Positions 1 through 36,168 of a stretch of DNA of 64,000 nucleotides are shown one piece after another (positions within the stretch are counted from its first letter, which is position 1; each line of letters begins with the position of its first letter). Both the position numbers and the translations under genes were made by a program. Below the pieces are notes generated by a model, which was given only the letters and a program-made list of their open reading frames with translations, ran no database searches and had not been told where the DNA came from. The stretch comes from Balanoglossus misakiensis (Eukaryota > Hemichordata), in contig CM082578.2 in assembly GCA_040954595.2 (NCBI GenBank), forward strand, positions 12,896,001-12,960,000, given 5' to 3'.

Positions 1-310
1 TATGCTTCACTGAAAACCTGGTCAGTGCACTTGTAGCTTTTTGCCTTTCATCACCTTCAAATGAAACCATGAGTCTTCTGATGTCTGAAGTCACTGGGGA
101 CTATTCAACCTTTTCTCTGTCTTAAGTCTGTGATCAAAAGGCAGGTGAACTGTCCTATCCAATCAGCCTGATAGAGCTGTTAAGTTAATGCAGCCGTACT
201 AGTATGTAGTAAACAGATTCTAATCATTAAAATTGCATTGTCTGACAAAGACCATTCCATTCCATAGAAGGGCAACTAAACTTGTATGGTGATACAGACT
301 CAAGCCAAGT

Positions 311-670
311 CTTAAGGATGGAGCAAACAGTTCTGCATTTTCTGAGTAGTATAATGCTTTTTAAATAAAAAATTTCAACCTTAAAAGTGAGGAGTCATGA
401 TAGAGGATTGAGTGAGTCTAATTTCCTGTTGAGCTCAAACTCATACAGAAATCTGTATTCAAATTTGATGACAATCTACACATTCTAGTACAGGAATTCT
501 GCTCCACGAAAAGGCCAAATGGTTGGATATCAAATTACACATGGAAATCTTTGCAACTACAACCAAAAGTGTAATTATTTTCTATCACGACTCCTCACTT
601 TTAAGGTTGAAATTTTTTATTTAAAAAGCATGCTACTCAGAAAATGCAGAACTGTTTGCTCCATCAGTAA
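311..670. repeat. Foldback element with about 90-bp inverted arms
   Basis: The left arm (311-404) and right arm (581-670) are reverse complements over about 90 bp, broken by only a few substitutions and one 3-bp indel. Shared cores include GGAGCAAACAGTTCTGCATT on the left strand. The spacer is about 176 bp. A weaker match may extend the arms outwards by another 15-20 bp. No open frame or transposase fragment lies inside. A non-autonomous foldback or MITE-type insertion is the simplest reading, but I found no clear target-site duplication, so the class is unknown. Confidence 0.85.
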
Positions 671-3600
671 GAGTAGACTGGGCCCAAGTTGTCATATGAC
701 AGTTTCATTGATGTCATTTGAGGTCATTGTGTAAATAAACCTGTTGTACAAAGCTTGTTCTGAAAGATTATCTCAGGCAATGTTAAAAATGCTGTTCAAA
801 TTGATCGTCACTGTTGTTGTGAGATGATGCTTGTATGTTTATTTTAGTCAATGGAACACGTTGTGTCACAGGGCATAAGTCAAGAAAGTGTTTAATGCAT
901 CCAGACCATGTCGGAATCTAATGATGTGTGAGAGAACGTGATGCAGATTCCAAACAATTTGGTCCCAGAACTTAATTATTTTTTTGAAATGTGAATCACT
1001 GTCAGGTGCAGTGACTGTGGCCGAATAGTTAAATTGTGACATAGCGGGATTGAGTTTCGACATGTTGTTGACAAGGCTTGTCAAGGACAGGTGTCGCTCA
1101 CATACATGTACATGTACGTCAGTGTTTATTAATCATCATGGTCATCACAGACAATCCACGCATTGTTGAAAAGTCTACGTACATGCACCATCAAATTCTC
1201 TGCTTATGTTTGTGTATGTATGTGTGTGTTTTGAGAGAGAGCGTATTCCAATTCCAATTTCCAACATTTTTTATCACAAGAAACTACCCCACTGGCCATC
1301 AAGACGTTGCACGCAGCGACTGCAGTCCCCTTGTCTTTTACTTTGGTGTGCATGCAGTTAATATCAAAATAAGAGTGAGAACGAAAATGAATCCGAGTTT
1401 CTTAATTAAAGCATGACTATAGGTCTCCTCTAATATTGAGATTCCTTTAATCCAGCAATCAATCAGCATATCCAGTGTAAGTAAAATGGACAGTAATAAC
1501 GTCAACAGCTGCCTGCCTAGAGTGTTCACCAGATAGTTGGCTGCTGGCCATCCATCGTTTGAGTTCATTTCTTTGTCCAGGGTTTTCGAAGTTAGTATTC
1601 TGAAACAAAGTAATGGCTGTTATTGCTTCTGACACCAGCAGAGAGAGAATCTTGTAGAGGTCACATTTTTTAATGCTGGCAAATATGAATGACATTTGTC
1701 TGGCATGGAGGTGGTGACCTCTTACCTTGGTGTTACTGACCTATAACCCATCAAATACGTACATGGATAATTGAATTCAATTCCGCCTGTTATATGATAA
1801 CCAATTTTGGTTAGCGGTTGTGCAGTGTACAGTTACTAAATTCTGTAAATTAGTGTTGATTTTGTTTCTCATCTCCATAGGCCCTGTGTATATGCAGAGG
1901 TACACAATGTAGTAGGGGAGCGTTTTTATTTACATGTACCTGTGAAAATTGTTCCAATGTGGCTCCTGTATGACTTGTACACTGTAGGTAGACGTGTTTT
2001 GAGGGATTGTGTACTTGTACATGTGTACTGTATAAAGGTTGATGATGGCATGGAGTGTATGCGTAAGACTGGTAGCTAGTCCACTGCTGGGACAGTAAAA
2101 GTTTCCCTGGATGACTGGTGCCTAGAATGTAAACAAGCCAACAGAAACCCTACTGGTGGAGTGCGGCCAATCAGTGGGTAATTAACTGTATGTGCTAAAA
2201 GGAGGCAGTGGAAGGGGGGCTGGTGGTGATATTGACCTCATTTAACCTTTCTCCGGTCTCCAGAGTCAGGAACTGAAATATTTATGTGTGTGTTCAGGCT
2301 TCTAGAAGTAACGAATTCCCCCAATTCTCACAGGTAGTCTTGAAATTTATTTATGTACAAGTGGGGTGAATGGCAGTGGAGGGTCCCCCAGGAGCTGACC
2401 TCCCTTCAACTCTTCTGCGCCGCAAAGTCAATCAATAAACAGAAAATTCAATTTCAGAGTTGCTGCTGCTGGTAGTGGCAACGGCCGCAAAGATATGTTT
2501 TTTTCCCCATGTGGTGGTCATGGAAATCCATTTGCGGTCAGCGGGCAGGCTGCCAGAAATCCATATTTCCCGCTGTGGGTGGTGTTTCAGCCATCTCATC
2601 TCAGCATCACCAGTGTGTGCAAGTGCCTTTTTGTACATTCTTGTGTTGGCAAGGGTGAAACTTTCAGCATCTTTTTTTTAACCTTGCTTTGTCAATTGGT
2701 ACCCACTTGAAACACAGCCATCAGTACTTTTTTGCATCAGTCGTTAAGGCTGACGATACCGGCTTTGTTTTCATCAATGTGAGCAATAAACCGTACGTCA
2801 CTGTCTCCAATAAATCGTTGGTTCACAAATTGACAAACATCCGCTCTTTTCAAAAGTAGTCGGAGACACAAACCAGTGTGTGTGTGACGACATACTGGCC
2901 ATGATTTCGCGGACCTCCTGCGTTTGTTGATGGACAACTGTGATGGGTCATCCAGGGTGGCAGGAACTCTGTATGTGACCTGTACATCATGTCAGTATGG
3001 TGGTGTTGCATGGGGTCATTATCCTGTCTCAGGGCCATGCCCCATCCCCTGGGCATCCCATCTTTGTATGTCACTTGCACTTTTGGTGACTTGTACAAAA
3101 TTGTCTAGTGTGAAACCCATATAGGAAACCTGGTGTGTCCATAGATGCATACCCGATACCTGTACTGAGTTAATGTACAAAAATGTAGTATGTTTGCTGT
3201 ACCGGTAGGTACATGTACATGTATGTAGGACAGACATTTATAGTTGCTGAGGAAGTACTGAAAAGAAGTTATAATTGCATTTCCGAAATCGACCGTGTAT
3301 CAGGTGGTTATTTTCAGCACTCCAACCAAGTTTTTGCCAAAATGGTGGCAAGTTTGCCATTCTTAGAAGAAGAAAAAAAGTTTTATATACTGGGACAAGC
3401 AGGAGATGCATGTACATACAGAGAATAATTATCATTGCTCTGTTATCACATGTATTATTCACTTGCTTGGATGCCAAGGACTGATGATCATTCGTCTTAG
3501 AGAAAGAGAAGCAACTGTCTCAGGAGGAAACCATTCCTTGTATTTAAATCATATTAGATAGCTTTTGGGTGGCTTGGGTTAGTGGATTTCTGACGTCCTA

Positions 3601-5022
3601 CTCCTAGTAATCCTCTCTCAAAATTTATCCCACTGTGTCTTCATGTACATGTACCTGCACTTTAAGTACATTCACTCGATAACTTGGGATGGTTTTGTGT
3701 AGTCATGTCTGCCATTCTTGTCATCATCAGTGGTGGAGACTGTGGGGCTGGAGTAGATCCAAGTAATCTCTTAAAGTCTGCGTGTTTCTCTCAACAATGT
3801 AGTTGTGGCGGTCATCTACATTTGTACCAATGCAAAGATGTTATTACTTATGCAGCGTAATTTTTGTTATCATTGCTTCGTGAAACTTCTATAACAAACT
3901 TTTGAGTGTTATCGTGCTTTCCGGGAAGTGCCAGAAATTCAACTGAGAGTGCAGGATAAATTAAGACTCAGAGAAAACAATTACTGGAGAGTGTTTTTTT
4001 CCTGCGATATTGATGAGACGTGCATCAGCGGAATTGAAGGATCATTGAATTTAACAGCTCTGAAGTTAACATTGTTATCTGCTGCCTCACTGTTTTCATT
4101 GATACAGGCACGTTTCTGCTCTCCCATCCGTCAGTGTTTTTCGCGGAAAAACTTGTCAGGCACGAGTCGACCGCTGGTTGTTTTGACTTCAAAGTGGATT
4201 GTGCATTGCTGCAGATGCGCGAGTTCAGCAGTCACGACACACAGTGGGTTTTGAAAACTTGCCAGGGATGGGCCGACAATTTCCCCCCATCAAAAACACT
4301 TCCCCAGGTCTCCCTTAGTTCCTCATCAAAGGCACGCTTTTGACACTGTCCCGGTAATTGTCACAATTACAATCTTCGTGACACTCCTTTTCATTATCGT
4401 AGGACCGACTCCCATGATGCCGAGTTAACCCTTGGCTCTCCTTTTCATTGGTTGCTTGATTAGAACTGGCACACAGTCGCAAGCGCCGAACAATGGTGGT
4501 TGCCGGATCCCTCATTCTTGGGCATCGTCAAGTCATCACTGTGGCTGCTGCAACGAGGTGTCCAATTTAGCTGCCGTAGAGAACTGAGTTAATAACCAGG
4601 CAACCAAGTTGGCTCTATAGATCCCTTTGCTAACAAGGTGTCTTCATGCTGTTCCCTTTTTTTTCTCCATGAGACATTTCTTTAGATAACACAGTCATGA
4701 CACAGATTTTTATAAACCTTGGCAACGAGATTGGAATTCTTTATCAACACGCGACAAAAAGAAGTTGCATGGACAGAGAATACACATCCCAGGGCAGAAT
4801 TGTTTACCAGTTGAAGAAGCATGCATATAAATGGAACGCCGTGAATGGGATGCAAGAGCTTTACCTAATCTGTTTTGAGTTCAGTATTTCTTTTGAGCCG
4901 ACGCGCTGTGTGTACATATCAGCTTCAATATCCATCACCGTTTGAAGAGACTTTCTGTGTCAGCTGAGATGATGAAAGCAAGCAATGAAATACGTAGGGG
5001 CGGAAGATGAGCAAAGAAAGTT

Positions 5023-5035
5023 GGGGGGGGGGGGG
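5023..5035. repeat. 13-base G run
   Basis: An uninterrupted G13 tract. Similar homopolymers occur at 14223-14232 (C), 53135-53147 (G) and 54376-54388 (C). They are ordinary simple repeats and likely sites of assembly error. Confidence 0.9.
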
Positions 5036-7772
5036 TTGGCTCATCGGCATAGAGACAGCAAAGGCTTGCCATGCCATCTTTCAAAGGAGTGGGTATAATG
5101 TGTTCCAGAAATTGAGGTGCTGAAAAATGGAACTAATTTGGTTGAAAGGCAGAATAATGTATTAGCCTTGTTTGACAATGTGAATGTACGTGAGCTCAGC
5201 TGCAGCATAAAAAGTAAGAGGCAGAGTGAAATATGTTGAAGAGATGCACATACTTGAAAATTTCAGCTGAAAACATTGTATCAGTTGTATATTAATGTTT
5301 TGTAGCTGGTGGTAGTGGTGTCAGCAAACTGTTCACAACCACAGGTGCGACAGAGACTTTATGCAACAGAACAGTGTTGCGTCCGTCTCTTTAAAGTGTA
5401 ATTCATATAAAAACCAATAAACTGTACATTCCACTCACAACCCTTCATCTTGCAACCAATCTAGCTGTGCATCTGAACAGGCACAGAATAATTACTGCGT
5501 AATAACCCTCAGCAGTAAATTATAATTAGTGGAGAAAAATGTAACCAGGGTCAAGAGGGTATATTGCATACCAGAGGGGATAGTTATGAAAAGAAGCATC
5601 ATATGTTTCATGCGATGGCCAACAAGTGTTTGAAATAGCAGCAGATGGCGCGGGCTAGTTGAAGTGTCGCAGATTCCTCGTTGAAACTTTGGACATTCAC
5701 CTGTTGCATGTGTCCATATCTCTCGCCCATCAGAATTTTTTAAGGACAGCAATTACGAATGTGGGGAAATAAAAACCCTGTCAGCGCTTAACAGCATGGG
5801 AGGATGTTATGAAAACCATCCTTGGTATAGACGCAAGTATCGGGAACACGTGCACTTGATGCGGCATGCCATGTGGTGGGAGAAGAGAGAGAGAGTCCCA
5901 CAAGTGGTTATTATTATTCACGACCGGCAAAGGGGGTGACGCATCTCTGCTGCAGTTTGCATTTCTCTCAGCTCCCAGAGTTCATTCCGCGGCGTCTTAA
6001 ACCGACCTGTGATACGTCGCAGATCCGCATAATTTTTTGTGTCATCAAAACCGTAGCCATTCCTCCTTGAGAGGCAGTAAAAACCCTATATCCCCTATCG
6101 CCAAGTGGAATTAAATAGATTACCGGCTATTTTTATGGTGAAAGTGTATGTATTTGATTTATCCAACAAAACACTCTGCTGGCATATATCTGGCCTTGAT
6201 CACAGCAGCCTCAGCAGAGCTACTGTGACGCAGCCTGTGACGTCAAAGAAAGTGTAATTGATGCGGAGGAAAATATGCTGGATGTGTTTATTGTCCTGAT
6301 AAACTCCTTGGCTTTTCTTATAGCGCCAGATAAAGTAATTTCCCCGAAGGAAATGTTTCCGCCCTGCAAGACCAGCCAGTATAGTGCCAATAGTAAAATC
6401 TTGAGTCAATCAAACAAGTTTTCAGTGCTGTGGCAGAGAAATTCAGACTTGGCTGTTTCCGTCTTCTCTACTGACGCTGCAAGGCATGCATCTGTTATAT
6501 AAAAACCAGAACACACTCCACTATAAACATATGATAGCATGATAGATAGATCAAAGGATATACACAAAATGCTGTTGAGTCCAGACACAGGGTCATCCAT
6601 CATCCCATGCGGAAGAAAAGGTAAAAAAACAAATGAAACGACCTAGAGGTGAAGAGATACCAGTCTGAAAGGTCAGCAGTAGATTAATCATAGCCATATG
6701 GTGTGGAAGCAGATAAATGCTGAAATGCCTCCGTGAATGTCTGGATGTTGGCAGTTAATGATTTATACAGGGGAGATGCATATAGCCTGAAATCTATTTC
6801 TCTCCAGAGTTTTAAATCCATTTTCACTTCAGTTGCAGGTGACAGCCTAAATGCATAATACTGAATCCAGATTTGTATTGTGTGTCTGGGCTTCTGCTGC
6901 TTTAGGATCAGACGTTCCAATAATAGCATGTTGCTTTTGCTGATGGAGGGAAATATTCTGGAATCGACAACCCCGCTGTTGTGGACTCATTGTTGCTGTG
7001 TTTCATACACATAAACAAGGCGGTGCTTGTGGGCTTCTCTGCAATGGACGTGTGTTAGTTAGGAGGTCTCAGATTTTGTTGAGTCAGCACTTTGCTCACA
7101 CTCCTGGAGGTTGTAGGTTGAGTTGAAACAACTGGTCATTAGGCATGTTTCAGTGAGCAGAATAAGATAAATGGCTCATGCAATGAAATCAATATAACCG
7201 AAGTAAGGTCAAAAGTCAGCGACTTCAATTTGTCACTTTAATTCTTTGGCCTTGTACGTATATAGTCCAACAATCTTGACAAGTGCAGTTCTGCAATCCT
7301 GATTCTCGGCCTTCATTCGCGCCCAACACTTGTCATGGCTGACAGGTGTTGGATGGCACTCAGTTAATCACCTCTCAGAACTACGCAGTGATCGCAGCGA
7401 TCCAGTTTCAGACGCGGTGATTACCAAGAGAGAGCGCATCTCTCATTTTCCAGGGCTTTCACCCCCATATTGCTTGTTTGTAAATGCAGCACATGCACAG
7501 CACTGCTCGGTAGCCATGCATGCAGTAAGAAATCAATTACTTTCAGCGAGAGACAGCCAATGCTGGAGGGGCAAACCCGCCCTCAGAGTGCTACTGTGCT
7601 GGGATTGCCAAGAGTGTGTATACAAAGCTATTTGAGAATGTTGAGACAAAGCATTGATTGAAATTCTTGATGGATGCTCATGGTAATAACTTCACAAATA
7701 AATCAATAAATAGCATACTATTAGTTTAATTTAATTAATCTAATAATGAACGAATGCATGAACGAACGAACT

Positions 7773-7817
7773 AATGAATGAATGAATGAATGAATGAATG
7801 AATGAATGAATGAATGA
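7773..7817. repeat. AATG tetranucleotide microsatellite
   Basis: About eleven perfect AATG units, preceded from roughly 7747 by degenerate units (AACG, CATG variants) that look like an older part of the same array. Confidence 0.95.
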
Positions 7818-10800
7818 GAATTAATTCATTTGACAATTTTAGCAATATACATTTTGTATTCTTTAAACCTTATTGAAAAACAAAACCTCGTTTAATGTTC
7901 AGAATATGATTGACATTGTGTTAATTGGATCAAGTTGTTGAATGCCAACTGACCAGGGGCTAATGGCAATCACAGCAACAGTTAACATATTGGCACTTTT
8001 AGGACATGTGTTGCCACCATCAAAGTCTCTTTTCACAGCTGATACCATGTGTAAACAACCCATTTTGCACTTCTATGTATGTGCGTGTCAAGATTGTGGG
8101 CTAAGTGTTGCATTAGAACTGCCCTATCAAGTGAAATTACTGTGAATTATGACTCCCAAAGTTGCCGTGAAAGAATTTAATATGTATCTGGTTCAGGTTA
8201 ATGCTTTATTATGGTTGAAAAACTGGCAGATCAGTTTCTGCTGCCATTGTCCTGGCTCACTGTCAAAAAACTGGTAAATCTTGCTTGGTTTCAGAAGGCC
8301 TCACAATAAAAAGAAAATATGATCAGCAGATTGGAATTAGTTTTTTCCTGATGAATTGTTCAACACATGTGTATAAATTCATAAGCCTTGCATTTCAATG
8401 TTATATCATCAAAAAATTGATGACAAAATATAATATTTTGTGACTTGTTTTTATTGTACAAACCAAGCAGTTGTTAAATATTTATGACGCTTTCAATCAA
8501 CATTGCAATCAATATGTAATCTGCCAAGCCCACACGCCATCAGTGTAAACCCCACAACCATTGTAACATTGTCATACCTTACAAAATGTTTATAAATCTG
8601 TGATATTTGCGAAACCATAGGGGTTTATGGTTTGTGTTATCTTTCAATAAAACACTGAGTTTCTTTGGTGTTTGCATGACGTGCAGAGAAGCCTAACACA
8701 ACTGTGCTCAAATATAAAATCAACACGTATGTGTAAGATCTTCTACTTGAAAGAAGAAAGCCTTAATTTTAGACTGCTGGTTAACCCAAATTTCACCACC
8801 ATGGTTTTTGTGAGCAAATATACGGAGACATGCCCAACTATTATTTGTTGTTAGAAATGACACCAAAGTCTCAACATCTTTTATGCATGTGAAACTGGAG
8901 CTCTAACAACCCAATGTCCACACCAAACAGTGCTATGGAAAGGAATTATGGGGACACTGTTTTCCTGACTTAAACACCAAGCTCCTGTTGGGATAGACTC
9001 TGTGTCTCCAGTATTGCTGGTGGAAATTTCAAGATATCTGGTTCGTGCAGGGCCACAACGGAATACCGGTCGTCTGGGAATACGTGAATATTCGTCAAAA
9101 ATTACCTGCAGAGAATGTCTGGAGTGGAAATGATTTCAAAAGCTGAGGATTTAGTGTAGACCTGCATTTTAACTGAACCTGAAATGGTGACATTTTATAC
9201 CACAGTAAATTTTGTATGGATTTGCCATTCTTAGATGTACCGTGACCAGTCAGAACAGAAGTGCATTTACTTAAAACTAATGTGACGCAGTTCACCAGGT
9301 CTCAGTTAAGATAATATATCTCCCGTCTCTGATGTGGTCAATTCAAATTGCGCATGTCGTACAGCATAGCCTTCATATTAAATTTGATTTGATTGCGATT
9401 ACGCTTCAGATTATATTAAATTTAATTCTGATTTATGCTTTCCGACAGGGCTCCCCAGAAGCTCTCTGTTCTCTTTGCAGTTTGTGTTTCAAACACTGTG
9501 TCCACATCAAACTTGTACATTTGCCCCTCTAAGCAGCTGCATCATGGAAAATATGGTATTTCTCCCCCAAATATTACATGCCGTTTATTGTGATATCTGT
9601 GTATGGTTTGAATAGATCCCTGTGTGTGATAAACTCACAATAGCGTTTTAAACCACATGTATATCTGACATAAATTCTTTCCAAAAGCTTTGCCATACTG
9701 TGTACTGACAAAAATTTAACATTGTTTTTTTTTTATTGACTGCTTTTGATATTTGACAGCCGACTTTTCCTAAGCCGCTTAATATTTCTTTTCAGGGATG
9801 GATTTTGCTATACAAGTAATCACATTTTTTACTGTAGCCATTAAAGCAACACTGTTCTTAAAAATATTCCAGCAGGAAGATGTTGGACAGAGTGTTTCCG
9901 CAGCTTCCTATAAACAAGCCTATTATGTTCTAAAATAGCCCTAATTTGAGTCTTTTTTCCTCTGCTGGCGGAAGCCGGTGAAACATGGCCATTTCGAAAC
10001 AATAAATTGCCCGTTCTTGCTTTGCCGTAGCACAAAAATAACCTTCTAGATATGGTTACCATGGCGACATTGAGGTAGTATAGCCATGGCAAAGATTGAT
10101 GCCCACAGAGCATGTTGCCATGGAGACAGTGTGAGGTATACGGGATAAAAAATATACCTTTCAAGTTGTACAAAGGAAAACCTCGGGAGTTGGTCCTTAA
10201 AACAACACTGAAGTCAGAGATAAAGAGCAACAGAAGGCTTCTGTTTATTGTTTGACAGGAAATTTCATTTTAACGAAACAAAACTGGACCTGATACCTGT
10301 CAAGAAAAGCACTAATATTTTAAATTTAAACAGATCCATCACATTTTTATTTTTCACTTTTGAGACTATCTTGATTTCACATTAGCACAATTAAAATTGC
10401 ATATTTGATGCGTTTTATACCGAGCGGTCCTGAAATTGAAAATTTGCTGCAGAAGAAGACATATTATTATCAATTAAATACCTTCATCCTATCTCCTATC
10501 TAGTACATGCTTCACCGAGATACAAAAGAAATATTAAGTTATATTAGATGGAGAAGGGGGGGGGGAGGGGAAGACGCACAAAATAAACAGAATCACTCTT
10601 TTCACAAGTTTCCTCGACTGAAAGGTTTTCATCATCAGAAAGTATTCTATAAGGAAATCAGTTGGGCCAGCTGTATCATGTCCGTCTGTGGTAGCTAACA
10701 ATGGGAAAAGGTTAGAAGGTGATACGGGTTTATGTAAGTAGCAGATTAATAACGCCCACGCCGGGAACTGCCGGGTTTGATCAAAGGCAACTGTTCACCT

Positions 10801-12693
10801 TGCTGGTAAAGAAAATCAAATGACATCCCTTATGTGGATTCAATTAATGGAGGCCTTACACATGGTATATCATACATACAGCGTTGCAGCTGGCATGGCT
10901 CTCAATTTTTTTTCTGTGGACTAATCATTTCCAGTTGGCATAACCAATACTGTTCACTCCATGCAAAAAAGACTGTGGATTCAAACTTCGTATGAAGTGT
11001 ATTTTCTGTTCAACACGTACATCTTAGGCACTTTATTTTTGCCAGGAGTTGCCAGGAGTTTTCTTATAAATGCCTGTATATTTAGCCTCCCTTAGGGAAG
11101 AAGTCTTATGGAGTTCTATAGCCAACATAAGTTTTATAGACATTGGACCCATGGCCATGTTAACGTTCTATTAAACTTCTACATGGGACAACAGTGTGGG
11201 CAAATTGTTGCCGTTGTCACATTGGACAATGATGTGCCCATCTTTCAAGTCTTTGGCTGTTAACGCATAGTTTTACATTTCCCACCATTTCTTGAAATGA
11301 ACATGAATGGATTGTTCACCATTTAATTGTGGCATTTCAAGTCTTCTGGGGAAGAAGAAGCAAGAAAATTAAGTGAAAAGAAACCCAAGAAGTCACTGAT
11401 CACTGTCAAAGGTTTCTAGAAGAATTGCAATCTTAATTGGCATGGGGGCTCGAAAAAGAATTCAAATCTCCGTGTAAATTTCACTTGCCAGGTTCGCCCA
11501 GATCTTTCCTGGAATCTCCGTCAATTAGTGAAGGGGAGTTGAATATCACCACTGCCTGAAGAGCGTTGTGTACCTTTGGAGCTTGAGTTTGCTCTCAGGT
11601 GTGCCACATGGAGATAATAGTCTCAGTGTATATACGGTCTGGACAGGATTAGGCCAGACACCATCTGTGTGACAAGTGCATCTAAGATCATATCCATTTT
11701 ATCCTCATGTCAATTGCCAATGCATTTAATTAGTGGAAAATATCATTGTGGAGGAGCGATTTAGGCCAAGTCAGGATTAGATGTCTTTTGTGGAAAATGG
11801 ACATTAAAGGAAACTCCTGTACTTAGGAGGTCTTCATCCTTCATCAGCAAAATCAGTGCATTCACATTGGATCAGGAGAAAATCCTCTTTGCTGTGATTG
11901 AAGAGATCTCAGCCTCTCTCAGCATACAAGCCTCGGATTATTTGAAATCAGCTGATTAATACTGATGCAAGGAAATTTAATTACCTTTATGGCCACTGTG
12001 ATTTTCCGGCAAAATTGCCTGCTGAGATTGTGCTAGTGGGCATGTTTAATTTTAGTATTGTGCTGCAATGAAAGGAGATTTGAGGCAAGTAGTCGCAGAG
12101 GAAAAAAATATATCCCGGGTGTGAATGGATCATAGAGTTGCTCAAAGAAATCTCCCAATTTTCCTAGCCATGTAGGACTTATATACAGACATTGGTATTC
12201 CTACATTGCCAGCTATTTGCCTATATCGTTTCAGTGGTTTTAATCTATATTTAAGCTATGATATATGTACTTCATTTGCTATTCCGTAAAACATTGTAAA
12301 AATAGTATCATATTCCAATGGTCTGTTGGTTTTGCAAGTGATATTGCTTGTAACGCAATCATATTATTGAGCATCATGAGTTTGGGGCCATGTTTCTCAA
12401 CACGGCTTAGAATTGACAGTGTAGTACAGTTATTATCTTCAAGGTTTGTCTGTCTTTCAATTATCGCAGCTGTTGATTTCCAGCAGAACAAGTAGGGGTT
12501 CCTCAGGAAATTGCTTATTCTTGTAAATGACCGTTGATTAGATGTACCACTCCCAAGGAGAGATGCGCGTCATTTGCACCACATCAAGCGTGCAATTTAC
12601 TGTCACTGCAAACGACTTTGCTATCAACTTCCTCAGGATAGTAGTGTTTCCATTAAAGATTCTGTTCCTGTTTTTAGCCACGATGTATAGTGA

Positions 12694-36087
<23,394 letters not shown>

Positions 36088-36162
36088 ACTCTGACCTCTG
36101 CGTCGACGACATCATCAAACAACAAATACACCGGAGCAGCTTTCAATTTTACTTTTGTGGAG

Positions 36163-36168
36163 AATAAA
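36163..36168 (+). terminator. Candidate CaMKI polyadenylation signal
   Basis: Canonical AATAAA 76 bases after the stop codon. A second AATAAA lies at 36625-36630; I cannot tell which is used. Confidence 0.5.

Noticed and set aside
9841-10230. 129-codon minus-strand frame upstream of CaMKI
   Set aside because: No conserved motif or homology I can recognise; upstream of any supported exon.
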